A stretch of 27,462 bases of DNA from JACMLD01 sp040007355 (GTDB lineage Bacteria > Bacteroidota > Bacteroidia > Chitinophagales > Chitinophagaceae): NCBI GenBank assembly GCA_040007355.1, contig JBDTVE010000155.1:1-27462 (forward strand), written 5' to 3'. The notes under the pieces were generated by a model that saw only the letters and a program-made list of their open reading frames with translations, did no database searches and was not told the DNA's origin. The position numbers and the translations under genes were made by a program. Positions within the stretch are counted from its first letter, which is position 1. Each line of letters opens with the position of its first letter. Below, in pieces: positions 1 to 7,947 of this stretch.

Positions 1-2543
1 CTAGTCAGAACAACGTGTTGCAAACGGCCTACCGGATTATGGTCTCCAACGATTCCGCGTTGCTGCAGGCCAATGCAGGCATTTACTGGGATTCAAAGAA
101 AGTGCCATTGGCTGCTTCCGTGCGGGTGGCCTATACAGGGGCGCCACTACAAGCAGCTAAAAAATATTTTTGGAAACTAATGGTATGGGATAATAAAGGC
201 CACGTCAGCAACTGGAGTACCATCGCCTCTTGGCAAATGGGACTGCCGGCCGCTGCCGACTGGAAAGCGGCCCGGTGGATCGGTCACGCCATCTTGCCCG
301 ATTCAAACCGGATAGTTCCCTTTGCGCATGGCGAAGGAAAAAAAGAATGGGGCGTACGCAGGGATATCTTGCCGTTGCTAAGAAAGGATTTTACCATTGA
401 CCGGCCGGTAAAAAGAGCCACGGCTTTTTTCTGCGGGCTAGGCCATTTTGAGTTGCATATAAACGGCGAAAAAATCGGGGATCATTTTTTGGACCCGGGA
501 TGGACGCAATACAACCGCCACGCATTGTATGTAACATTTGATATAACCCGGCAGTTAAAGCAGGGTGAAAATGCCATGGGCGCTATGCTGGGCAATGGAT
601 TTTATTATATTCCCGGCGAGCGTTACCGTAAACTTACCGGCGCTTTTGGCTACCCGGCCATGATCTGCCTGGTACATATTGAATACGCGGATGGTAGCAC
701 TTCAAACATGGTGAGTGATGAGTCCTGGAAAACCGCGCCCTCACCGATTATCTTTTCCAGTATTTACGGTGGTGAAGACTATGATGCCCGTCTTGAGCAG
801 CCGGGTTGGGACAGCCCGGGTTTCAACGACCAGGGTTGGAAACAGGCCCTGATAACAAGCGGTCCGCCGGAGCTGGATGCACAAACAGCCGAACCCCTTA
901 AGATAATGCAGCATTTTACACCCGTAAAGAAAACGCAACTAACACCCGGGGTATGGGTATATGACCTGGGACAGAATTTTTCAGGCATCCCCTTTATTAC
1001 CGTACAGGGCAAAAAAGGGGACACAGTACGCATTATACCTGCTGAACTACTGAATGAAGACGGGTCGGCCAACCAGAAGACATCCGGCGGACCCAGTTAC
1101 TATAATTATATATTGAAGGGATCCGGAACAGAAAGCTGGCATCCCCGGTTTAACTATTATGGTCTGCGTTACCTGCAGGTGCAGGGCTGTACACCAACCG
1201 GTGAAAACAATCCCGGTCTGTTGGTCACACTGGAAAATATAGAAGGCCTGCATATACGAAATGCAGCCCCCGGAGCCGGAAACTTTTCCTGTTCCAGCGA
1301 ACTATTCAATAAAACCTTTGACCTTATCAACTGGGCCATTAAAAGCAATACCGTCAGCGTGTTTACGGATTGCCCACACCGCGAAAAGCTGGGATGGCTG
1401 GAAGAAACCCACCTGATGGGCAGTTCCGTACAATATAATTTTGATATTGCCGGGCTTTGCCGAAAGGCAATCGGGGATATGATGTATGCGCAGACACCCG
1501 ATGGCTTGATACCTGAAATTGCGCCTGAATATGTACATTTCGAGGAGCCGTTCCGGGATTCGCCGGAATGGGGGAGCGCCGCAATCATACTGCCCTGGTA
1601 CAATTACCAGTGGTATGCCGATAAGGAAACCTTAACCGGCGCTTATAATATGATGCGGCGGTATATCGGCTACCTGCAAAAAAAATCGGTCGGCCATATT
1701 TTATCAGAAGGCCTTGGCGACTGGTATGATATTGGGCCCAAGCCACCGGGCGTATCGCAACTTACGCCCATGGGAGTAACCGGAACGGCCATTTATTATT
1801 ATGATCTCAATATTATGAAACAGGTGGCGACCCTGCTGAAAAAGCCAGCCGATGCAAAGGAATATGCTGCGTTGGCTGCCGCAGTTAAGCAATCATTTAA
1901 TAAAAAGTTTTTTAATGATACCACCCGGGAATACGCAAGTGGCAGCCAGGCTGCCAATGCCATGGCCTTGTTTATGGGCCTGGTGGAGCCGCAAAACCAT
2001 AAAGCGGTTGTTGACAACCTGGTAAAGGATATCCGTAACCGAAACAACGCACTAACAGGCGGGGATATTGGTTACCGTTATGTGCTGCGCGCACTGGAAG
2101 ACGCCGGCCGGTCGGACGTAATCTTTGATATGAACAGTCGCAATGACGTACCCGGGTATGGCTACCAACTGGCACACGGCGCAACGGCTTTAACGGAATC
2201 CTGGCAGGCTTATCCTACTGAATCTAACAACCATTTTATGCTGGGGCATTTGATGGAATGGTTCTATGCCGGCTTATGCGGTATCAAACAGGCCCCTGGT
2301 TCAGTGGGATATAAAAATATTGTGATCCGGCCGCAACCGGTTGGTGATATCACCAATGCAAAAGCGGAATATCATTCTGTATATGGATATATTAAAACCA
2401 GTTGGAGAAAAACAACCACCGGTTTTGTATTGCAGGTAAGCATACCCCCCAACACAACTGCAGAAATCTATTTACCGGGCAGCCACAAAGCCATCCGGAC
2501 CGGTTCGGGGAATTATACCTATACCAGCAGGAATCCGCAATAA
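1..2543 (+). CDS. alpha-L-rhamnosidase, glycoside hydrolase family 78 (5'-truncated by window edge)
   Basis: This enzyme should release terminal alpha-L-rhamnose from plant polysaccharides or glycosides by the inverting GH78 mechanism, probably in the periplasm or outside the cell. The frame is open to the left edge (codons run from base 3), so the true start and any signal peptide lie outside; the GTG at 15 is only an internal codon. About 842 residues are visible after it. In order there is an N-terminal beta domain, a Bac_rhamnosid_N-like domain (around residues 130-215, with HFELHINGEKIGDHFLDPGW), and the (alpha/alpha)6 barrel with the family signature DCPHREKLGWLEE near residue 452. The late barrel has ATALTESW near residue 725, where GH78 enzymes carry a catalytic glutamate, followed by NHFMLGHLMEW. 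A C-terminal beta domain ends the protein. The frame is intact. A broken GH2 gene follows at once, so this is the surviving part of a glycan-use cluster. The exact substrate cannot be read from sequence. Confidence 0.93.
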   Translation, partial: SQNNVLQTAYRIMVSNDSALLQANAGIYWDSKKVPLAASVRVAYTGAPLQAAKKYFWKLMVWDNKGHVSNWSTIASWQMGLPAAADWKAARWIGHAILPDSNRIVPFAHGEGKKEWGVRRDILPLLRKDFTIDRPVKRATAFFCGLGHFELHINGEKIGDHFLDPGWTQYNRHALYVTFDITRQLKQGENAMGAMLGNGFYYIPGERYRKLTGAFGYPAMICLVHIEYADGSTSNMVSDESWKTAPSPIIFSSIYGGEDYDARLEQPGWDSPGFNDQGWKQALITSGPPELDAQTAEPLKIMQHFTPVKKTQLTPGVWVYDLGQNFSGIPFITVQGKKGDTVRIIPAELLNEDGSANQKTSGGPSYYNYILKGSGTESWHPRFNYYGLRYLQVQGCTPTGENNPGLLVTLENIEGLHIRNAAPGAGNFSCSSELFNKTFDLINWAIKSNTVSVFTDCPHREKLGWLEETHLMGSSVQYNFDIAGLCRKAIGDMMYAQTPDGLIPEIAPEYVHFEEPFRDSPEWGSAAIILPWYNYQWYADKETLTGAYNMMRRYIGYLQKKSVGHILSEGLGDWYDIGPKPPGVSQLTPMGVTGTAIYYYDLNIMKQVATLLKKPADAKEYAALAAAVKQSFNKKFFNDTTREYASGSQAANAMALFMGLVEPQNHKAVVDNLVKDIRNRNNALTGGDIGYRYVLRALEDAGRSDVIFDMNSRNDVPGYGYQLAHGATALTESWQAYPTESNNHFMLGHLMEWFYAGLCGIKQAPGSVGYKNIVIRPQPVGDITNAKAEYHSVYGYIKTSWRKTTTGFVLQVSIPPNTTAEIYLPGSHKAIRTGSGNYTYTSRNPQ

Positions 2544-2548
2544 TTATT

Positions 2549-2966
2549 TTAACAGGCGCTAACCAGAAAAATGTTACCATTGAATTTAATGGTGTCTAAC
2601 GGAACAGCGACGTTTGGATAAATGATCATTACCAGAGCAGGCGTCCTTGTGGTTATAGCTCCTTCCAGTATACATTAACAGATTGGATAAAAAGCCGCAC
2701 CGGCAGAAAATATTATTGCTGTGAAGGTGGACAATAGCGAACAGCGCAATTCAAGATGGTACAGCGGTTCGGGTATATAACACAATACGAGATTGGTGCT
2801 TAGAATTCCGGTTGTGGTGGTGGCGCCCGGGATGTTTTTATTACAACACCGAACATCAATAAAAGCAGCGCGCTTGTTAATATTCATACAACTCTGAACT
2901 ACACCGTAAAGTTTGAAAAATCGTTTTTTGAATACACGGTATCTCGCCAAAAAAATACCGGTCGCT
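2549..2966 (+). pseudogene. Decayed fragment of a GH2 beta-galactosidase-like gene
   Basis: No intact frame exists here, but translating piecewise recovers the N-terminal jelly-roll and first Ig-like part of GH2 beta-galactosidases. Bases 2570-2596 read NVTIEFNGV, then a TAA at 2597 sits where the family has a tyrosine codon. The same frame continues RNSDVWINDHYQSRRPCGYS and QYTLTDWIK. A frameshift near 2700 moves the match to the frame starting at 2706, which reads NIIAVKVDNSEQRNSRWYSG and stops at TAA 2778. From 2831 the original frame resumes with DVFITTPNINKSSALVNIHT. Both the 5' end (normally some 100 residues) and the large catalytic barrel are missing. GH2 next to GH78 is a usual pairing in Bacteroidota glycan loci, which supports the reading. 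The identification rests on recalled family motifs, not a search. Confidence 0.8.
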
Positions 2967-2997
2967 GAACAAGGATGCCGTCGGTTCGGAGTAGTCA

Positions 2998-3816
2998 TCA
3001 GATGGCTGGCGGCTGGCGTTTTTTAATCTCAAGAATATCCCCGGTACGGATGCTGCCATCACCCACATGCAACAGGTTTTGGCCAAATAACACCTTATTA
3101 TCTTTCAGCCGGTAAGTAGCCAGGGTTTTCAGCGGTTCTTTTGACATGGCAATCGTATCCTGGTTAATGGTAGGTATGGTACAGCGGGCGCAGGGTTTAA
3201 CGCAGCGAAAGTTGATGTTGCCAACGGAAAACTCCTGCAACTGGTCTTCTAAAAAAGGCTCGCCTCCCGTAAAAACAATGCTTGGCCGGAAGCGGTTCAT
3301 GGGAAGCGGCTCGGCCAGTCGTGTATTCAGGTCGTCCAGCGAGGCCTGACCGATCAAAAGCATCGGGTAGGCATCTGCGAAAGACACAATCTCGTTGTTC
3401 GGTGCATAACGACTGTCTACTTTACGGTTGGTGGTATCCGGCATATATACCAGCCGGCAGGCTACCCCGATTGCGCGGCTGAACCATTCATGGGTGGCGT
3501 TATCGTATAGTTGCGCCTCGCAGGTGTCATCCCAGACCGTAACCAGCGAGTATGCATTACCAGGCGGGTGCCAGGGTACAAACAGGGGTACCAGGGCATT
3601 ATTTTTGTGATGAATATAAATGCCATCGGCTGCAAGCACCGGTTGCAAAAGGGCCATGGCGGGGAATGAACGCTGGGTTAGACAGGTATTTCCTTCATCC
3701 ACCAGCATCAGGCGACGGTCATGCAGGAAGCCCCTGGCAGTAACCGCGGCCATCTTTACCCCAATACCCGCCAGGGACTTAACGGGATAGACATACAGTT
3801 CAGTGACGGTTAACAT
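2998..3816 (-). CDS. MOSC domain-containing protein (YcbX/mARC-like, no ferredoxin domain)
   Basis: This 272-residue protein has the MOSC_N beta-barrel domain first (TELYVYPVKSLAGI at residues 5-18, then RGFLHDRRLMLVD at 28-40) and the MOSC domain after about residue 130. The MOSC family binds molybdenum cofactor; YcbX and mitochondrial mARC reduce N-hydroxylated compounds. The conserved cysteine-rich strand is present as CVKPCARCTIPTINQDT, with C205, C209 and C212. E. coli YcbX carries an extra C-terminal 2Fe-2S domain that is absent here, so an outside electron donor would be needed. The ATG at 3816 opens directly on the conserved MLTVTELYVYPVKS start. It lies alone, opposite in direction to the nuo cluster and tail-on to the GH2 remnant. 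The family is clear; the substrate is unknown. Confidence 0.88.
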   Translation of the reverse strand: MLTVTELYVYPVKSLAGIGVKMAAVTARGFLHDRRLMLVDEGNTCLTQRSFPAMALLQPVLAADGIYIHHKNNALVPLFVPWHPPGNAYSLVTVWDDTCEAQLYDNATHEWFSRAIGVACRLVYMPDTTNRKVDSRYAPNNEIVSFADAYPMLLIGQASLDDLNTRLAEPLPMNRFRPSIVFTGGEPFLEDQLQEFSVGNINFRCVKPCARCTIPTINQDTIAMSKEPLKTLATYRLKDNKVLFGQNLLHVGDGSIRTGDILEIKKRQPPAI

Positions 3817-3820
3817 ATGA

Positions 3821-3828
3821 CTAAATTA
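3821..3828 (-). promoter_or_regulatory. Possible -7 box for the MOSC gene (one mismatch)
   Basis: Read on the minus strand, the bases give TAATTTAG, one mismatch from the Bacteroidota -7 consensus TAnnTTTG. It ends four bases before the ATG at 3816, the same spacing as the better box ahead of folD. No TTG-type -33 element was identified. The region is AT-rich, so a chance match is quite possible. Confidence 0.3.
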
Positions 3829-3959
3829 AATTATTTTAATATCCGGTGAGTGACTTCTTTCACAGGAGAATGGGCGTCTTTGACAAGGCCTGCCTGAATA
3901 ATAAATGGAGTCTGTTTAAATTATACTTGCTATATTAGTGCTGGTCTAAAATAATATTC

Positions 3960-4310
3960 ATGGGCGCCTCTTCTTTAATCGTATTGATCTTTGCAGCGGT
4001 TATTTTTTCCGCGGGAGGAATAGCCGTGGCAAAGATATTTGTAAAAGGAAGCCGTAACGCCCAGAAGGGTCAAACTTATGAGTCTGGTATTCCTTCAAAA
4101 GGTTCTCCCTGGAACCAGTTTAGTATTGGCTATTATCTGTTCGCGCTTATTTTCCTGATATTTGATGTGGAACTGATTTTTATGTATCCCTGGGCAGTTG
4201 CAGTAAAAAAAGTCGGGATGCCCGCACTGGTGGAGATTATCCTGTTTCTTTTTATACTTTTTATGGGTTTTTTATATGCGCACAAAAAAGGTGCGTTAAA
4301 ATGGATATAA
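3960..4310 (+). CDS. nuoA: NADH-quinone oxidoreductase (complex I) subunit A
   Basis: NuoA (mitochondrial ND3) is a small membrane subunit next to the quinone channel of complex I. The 116 residues show three membrane helices (about 5-27, 56-76 and 86-107) and the family signature FLIFDVELIFMYPWAV after the second helix starts. The loop between helices 1 and 2 reads YESG at residues 40-43, where most members have YECG, so the loop cysteine is a serine here. The ATG at 3960 gives the standard length. It is the first gene of the cluster and is followed by a 126-base gap before nuoB. No convincing promoter was found upstream; TATACTTG at 3922-3929 is one mismatch from the -7 consensus but lacks a -33 partner. 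Confidence 0.95.
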   Translation: MGASSLIVLIFAAVIFSAGGIAVAKIFVKGSRNAQKGQTYESGIPSKGSPWNQFSIGYYLFALIFLIFDVELIFMYPWAVAVKKVGMPALVEIILFLFILFMGFLYAHKKGALKWI

Positions 4311-4388
4311 GCGGGCCTGCGACTGAACAACCATATGGCTGCATTGTTTTTATACTGTAAGTGGTTAGCAAAAGAAGTTCCGTTTAAG

Positions 4389-4428
4389 CGGCACGGGAGC
4401 CTGGGATAGCAGGGCTGCCGTAATTTTT
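4389..4428 (+). terminator. Terminator-like hairpin in the nuoA-nuoB gap
   Basis: CGGCA (4389-4393) pairs with TGCCG (4416-4420), and inside it AGCCTG (4398-4403) can pair with CAGG-CT (4410-4416, one bulged G). A run of six T follows after TAA at 4423-4428. It sits inside the operon just before nuoB (start 4437), so it would act as a partial terminator or processing point rather than an operon end. The outer and inner stems compete for base 4416, so only a folding calculation would show the preferred form. Confidence 0.3.
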
Positions 4429-4436
4429 TAACCAGG

Positions 4437-5042
4437 ATGGGGCTTAGAATAAAAAATCATATACCCTTGTCAGAACAAAAAACCATACCGGCAAATTTTC
4501 CCGGACAGGTACATGAAGCGCCGGGTGGCGGTATTGTGCTTAGCAAACTGGATGATATTATTAACTGGGCGCGCTCCAATTCTTTGTGGCCTCTCACGTT
4601 TGCTACCAGCTGTTGTGGTATAGAAATGATGGCGGTGGCTTCTTCCAAATATGATTTTTCGCGTTTCGGTTTTGAGGTGGCGCGCGCTACACCGCGTCAG
4701 GCCGATGTGATCATTATTGCCGGCACTATAGTAAACAAAATGGCGCCTGTTCTAAAAAGATTGTACGACCAGATGGCTGATCCCAAATATGTAATTGCCA
4801 TGGGCGCCTGCGCCATCAGCGGCGGCCCCTTTTTTTACAATACTTATTCGGTAGTAAAAGGAGCGGATCATATTATACCGGTTGATGTATATATTCCCGG
4901 TTGCCCTCCAAGACCAGAAGCGTTGTTGCACGCGCTGATATCGCTACAGCAAAAAATAAAAATGGGCCTCACCAGGGAGCAAATAAAAAGCGAAGGAAAG
5001 CCAGACCAGCCGGCCGAACCAACAACAGGTAAAACACCATGA
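4437..5042 (+). CDS. nuoB: NADH-quinone oxidoreductase (complex I) subunit B
   Basis: NuoB (PSST) carries the terminal [4Fe-4S] cluster N2, which hands electrons to quinone. The four expected ligands are visible: the adjacent pair C59-C60 in ATSCCGIEMM, C125 in MGACAISGGPF, and C156 in YIPGCPPRPEAL. The protein is 201 residues, a normal length, with a poorly conserved polar tail (about 175-201). It overlaps nuoC by four bases (ATGA at 5039-5042), implying translational coupling. The ATG at 4437 is the only start that keeps a usual N-terminus. It works in the hydrophilic connecting arm with NuoC, NuoD and NuoI. Confidence 0.97.
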   Translation: MGLRIKNHIPLSEQKTIPANFPGQVHEAPGGGIVLSKLDDIINWARSNSLWPLTFATSCCGIEMMAVASSKYDFSRFGFEVARATPRQADVIIIAGTIVNKMAPVLKRLYDQMADPKYVIAMGACAISGGPFFYNTYSVVKGADHIIPVDVYIPGCPPRPEALLHALISLQQKIKMGLTREQIKSEGKPDQPAEPTTGKTP

Positions 5043-5497
5043 CTAGAGAAGCATTGCAACTTAGTCTGAGCGCCCTGCTGCCTGACGCTATTTTTGAAGA
5101 AGGCGGCGAATGGATGAATATATCCGTTACACCGGAACACTGGCCGGCTGCGGCAAGGCTATTACGTGAGACTCCGGGGCTTGATTTTGATTTCCTGTTT
5201 TGTGTTACCTGCGTAGACTGGAAAACGCACCTTTCCATGGTGTATCATCTGAGCTCCGTTGCACACCGGCACCAGCTTGTGGTAAAGATAAAACTGGATC
5301 GAACCGATCCGAAAATAGCAACGGTATCAGATATATGGCGTACCGCGGAATTCAATGAACGGGAAGCCTATGAAATGTTTGGCGTACAGTTTACCGGCCA
5401 TCCTGATTTGCGGCTGCTGATCCTGCCGGATGGATGGGAGGGCCGGAACCCGATGCGAAAAGATTTTGAAGACCCGGTAAATATGATAAAACTCTGA
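5039..5497 (+). CDS. nuoC: NADH-quinone oxidoreductase (complex I) subunit C
   Basis: NuoC (30-kDa subunit) is a structural part of the hydrophilic arm that packs against NuoD. The 152 residues include the C-terminal family signature: NEREAYEMFGVQFTGHPDLR, then LLILPDGWEGRNPMRKDF. The start ATG overlaps the nuoB stop by four bases. In some Bacteroidota nuoC and nuoD are fused; here they are separate genes with a 69-base gap that holds a long inverted repeat. The protein is at the short end for the family, because the N-terminal extension found in many proteobacterial forms is missing. Confidence 0.95.
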   Translation: MTREALQLSLSALLPDAIFEEGGEWMNISVTPEHWPAAARLLRETPGLDFDFLFCVTCVDWKTHLSMVYHLSSVAHRHQLVVKIKLDRTDPKIATVSDIWRTAEFNEREAYEMFGVQFTGHPDLRLLILPDGWEGRNPMRKDFEDPVNMIKL

Positions 5498-5505
5498 ATA
5501 TACCG

Positions 5506-5551
5506 GATGATGAACCGGATTAGCCATCAGCACAAGGCAGGGTTCATTATT
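5506..5551 (+). other. 11-pair stem-loop in the nuoC-nuoD gap
   Basis: GATGATGAACC (5506-5516) can pair along its whole length with GGTTCATTATT (5541-5551) in RNA, with two G-U pairs, leaving a 24-base loop. The stem ends 15 bases before the nuoD ATG at 5567, so it could influence nuoD translation or act as a processing site. There is no T run, so it does not look like a terminator. Function is unknown. Confidence 0.4.
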
Positions 5552-5566
5552 CAACATTAATGGGAT

Positions 5567-6682
5567 ATGGTAGAAGAATTAGGGACAACAACAGAAGGAG
5601 ATCTGATTATTAATATCGGGCCGCAGCACCCCGCCACCCATGGCGTATTGCACCTGGTGGTTACCCTGCAAGGGGAAACCATAAAAAAAGTGGAACCGCA
5701 TCTTGGGTATATCCACCGGTCTATTGAAAAAATGTGCGAGAGCCTTAGTTACCGACAGTTTATTTACGTGACCAGCCGCATGGACTATTTGTCTTCGCAT
5801 ATAAACAACCATGCCTGTGCGTTATGTGTGGAAAAAGGACTGCAGCTGGAGATTCCGCCGCGGGCACAGGTAATCAGGGTGCTGGTAGACGAACTCACCC
5901 GGATCGCCTCACACGAGCTTTGGTGGGGTGCCATGGCAATGGACCTGGGCGCTTTTACACCGTTCTTTCACGCCTTCCGGGAGCGCGAGAATATCAACGA
6001 TATCATGGAAGAAACCTGCGGCGCGCGCTTAACCATGAACTATATAGTTCCCGGTGGCGTAATGGCCGATATACATCCCAATTTTCAGAAAAGGGTGAAG
6101 GATTTTATATTGCTTTTTAGATCAAAAGTAGACGAATACGATGAGCTGCTGACAGGCAATATCATTTTCCAGAACCGTATGAAAGGGGTTGGTTATCTCT
6201 CCGCCGCAGACGCCATTTCCTTTGGTTGCACCGGCCCCACGGCAAGGGGTAGCGGGGTATCCTGCGATATACGCAAACTATACCCGTATGAAGTATACCA
6301 TACGCTTCAGTTTAATGAAATACTGGAAACAACAGGCGATTCATTTGCCCGTTACATGGTGCGGTTAAGGGAAATGCGCGAATCGGTATGTATACTGGAG
6401 CAACTAGTCGACAATATTCCCGAAGGTGATTTCCAGACAAAAACAAAAGCGGTATTAAAACTTCCCAAAGGAGAATTTTACCAGCGGGTGGAAACAGCGC
6501 GCGGCGAGTTTGGGGTATATATTGTCAGCGAAGGAGGCACTACGCCGTATCGCATTAAATTCCGTTCACCGGGTTTTGCCAATCTTTCCGCCCTAAACCA
6601 TATGGCCCGGGGCGGTAAACTGGGAGACCTGGTGGCTACCATGGGAACACTGGACCTGGTGATACCGGATATAGACCGGTAG
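5567..6682 (+). CDS. nuoD: NADH-quinone oxidoreductase (complex I) subunit D
   Basis: NuoD (49-kDa subunit) forms most of the quinone-reduction site. The 371 residues start close to the conserved GPQHPATHG (residues 18-26). The two residues known to hold the quinone head group are present: the second histidine of that motif (H25) and the tyrosine of RMDY (Y74), 49 residues apart as in the bovine and Thermus proteins. The protein ends in the usual VIPDIDR. The ATG at 5567 is chosen because another ATG at 5560 is out of frame. In a 14-subunit operon nuoE, nuoF and nuoG would come next; here a 188-base gap leads directly to nuoH. Confidence 0.97.
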   Translation: MVEELGTTTEGDLIINIGPQHPATHGVLHLVVTLQGETIKKVEPHLGYIHRSIEKMCESLSYRQFIYVTSRMDYLSSHINNHACALCVEKGLQLEIPPRAQVIRVLVDELTRIASHELWWGAMAMDLGAFTPFFHAFRERENINDIMEETCGARLTMNYIVPGGVMADIHPNFQKRVKDFILLFRSKVDEYDELLTGNIIFQNRMKGVGYLSAADAISFGCTGPTARGSGVSCDIRKLYPYEVYHTLQFNEILETTGDSFARYMVRLREMRESVCILEQLVDNIPEGDFQTKTKAVLKLPKGEFYQRVETARGEFGVYIVSEGGTTPYRIKFRSPGFANLSALNHMARGGKLGDLVATMGTLDLVIPDIDR

Positions 6683-6870
6683 CATGCCGCGGCGCGTATT
6701 TGTCTGCTGGAAAATTAAATATATTGGGTCAAGCTGTTGAACAATGCCGGGCATTCTTGCGTCGCACACTTCAACAGCAGTTGGTCACTGAACCGCGGGT
6801 AGCCCGCACCGGTATATTCTGCAGAAGATCACGATAGCCAGTATTGAAATTTTTAATATGATACAAAAAC
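6683..6870 (+). other. nuoD-nuoH gap with nested inverted repeats, at the place of the missing nuoEFG
   Basis: This 188-base stretch has no plausible gene. It contains a perfect 9-bp inverted repeat, GCTGTTGAA (6733-6741) and TTCAACAGC (6770-6778). Inside that loop is a small hairpin, AATGC-CGG-GCATT (6743-6755). A second hairpin, GCGGG-TAG-CCCGC, follows at 6795-6807. There is no T run after any of them. No trace of NuoE, NuoF or NuoG motifs was recognised in any frame. It may be an RNA processing or stability element, or simply sequence left after gene loss. Confidence 0.5.
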
Positions 6871-7947
6871 ATGTTTAGTTTAGAAGGAATAACATCATCC
6901 ATTCAACACTGGCTGACTACCAGCTTTAGCCCCGGATGGGCGTTGTTGTTAGAATATGTACTGGTGGCGGTCTGCGCCATTGGCCTTTTTGCCACGCTAG
7001 GCCTGGTACTGGTGTTAATGGAACGCAAGGTAGCTGCCTACATGCAGATACGGCTGGGACCTAACCGGGTAGGACCAAAAGGAATGTTTCAGAGCCTGGC
7101 AGATACCATAAAATTAATGATGAAGGAGGGCCTTACACCCGATGGAGCAGACAAATTTCTGTTCAATGCAGCCCCATTTGTAGTCATGATAACTGCTATG
7201 CTATTGTTAGCGCCCATTGCCTTTGCCAAAAATTTCCAGCTTTGGGATATCAATATCGGCGTCTTATTTGTTTCGGCCATCTCTTCCGTATCCGTTATTG
7301 GAATTTTAATGGCGGGCTGGGCCAGCAACAATAAATATTCTCTGTTGGGCGCAATGCGTAGTGGCGCGCAGATTGTTAGCTACGAACTGTCTGCGGGATT
7401 GTCTATACTGTCCATCGTTGTTTTAACCGGCAGCCTTAAAATATCCGATATCATCGCTTCGCAGGAAGATGGTTGGTGGATTTTCAAGGCCTTTGTACCC
7501 GTTGTAATATCATTTGTTATTTTTATTATTGCGGTTACCGCCGAAACCAACCGCGCGCCTTTTGATCTGGCAGAAGCGGAATCGGAACTAACGGCGGGTT
7601 TTCATACCGAATATTCAGGAATGAAGTTCGCACTCTTCTTCCTGGCTGAATACATCAATGTGTTTATTGCCTGCGCCATTGGCGCTACCCTGTTTTTCGG
7701 GGGCTGGATGCCGCTGCATATCGGTCATTGGCAAGCATTTAACCATAGCATGGACTATATACCGTCATCGGTATGGTTTTTTGGAAAAACATTTGGGCTT
7801 ATTTTTTTGATTATGTGGTTCCGGTGGACCTTTCCGCGGCTGCGTGTAGACCAGTTGCTGCAATTGGAATGGAAATACCTCTTGCCCATCAGTATGTTCA
7901 ACTTGCTGCTGGTAACCCTGGTGACCATTCTGGGCTGGCATTTTTAA
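6871..7947 (+). CDS. nuoH: NADH-quinone oxidoreductase (complex I) subunit H
   Basis: NuoH (ND1) is the membrane subunit that encloses the quinone tunnel and joins the hydrophilic and membrane arms. The 358 residues show about eight membrane helices. Signature sequences are LMERKVAAYMQIRLGPNRVG early in the protein and the charged loop TNRAPFDLAEAESELTAGFH followed by TEYSGMKFALFFLAEY. The C-terminus (FRWTFPRLRVDQLLQLEWKY) is also typical. The ATG at 6871 precedes a normal N-terminus. A 113-base gap with no clear gene separates it from nuoI. Confidence 0.97.
   Translation: MFSLEGITSSIQHWLTTSFSPGWALLLEYVLVAVCAIGLFATLGLVLVLMERKVAAYMQIRLGPNRVGPKGMFQSLADTIKLMMKEGLTPDGADKFLFNAAPFVVMITAMLLLAPIAFAKNFQLWDINIGVLFVSAISSVSVIGILMAGWASNNKYSLLGAMRSGAQIVSYELSAGLSILSIVVLTGSLKISDIIASQEDGWWIFKAFVPVVISFVIFIIAVTAETNRAPFDLAEAESELTAGFHTEYSGMKFALFFLAEYINVFIACAIGATLFFGGWMPLHIGHWQAFNHSMDYIPSSVWFFGKTFGLIFLIMWFRWTFPRLRVDQLLQLEWKYLLPISMFNLLLVTLVTILGWHF

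Noticed and set aside
5768..5788. Apparent loss of the quinone-binding tyrosine in NuoD (IYVTSRMDY in place of PYTDRLDY).
   Set aside because: Counting from the second histidine of GPQHPATHG shows that the functional tyrosine is the one in RxDY, 49 residues on; it is present as Y74.
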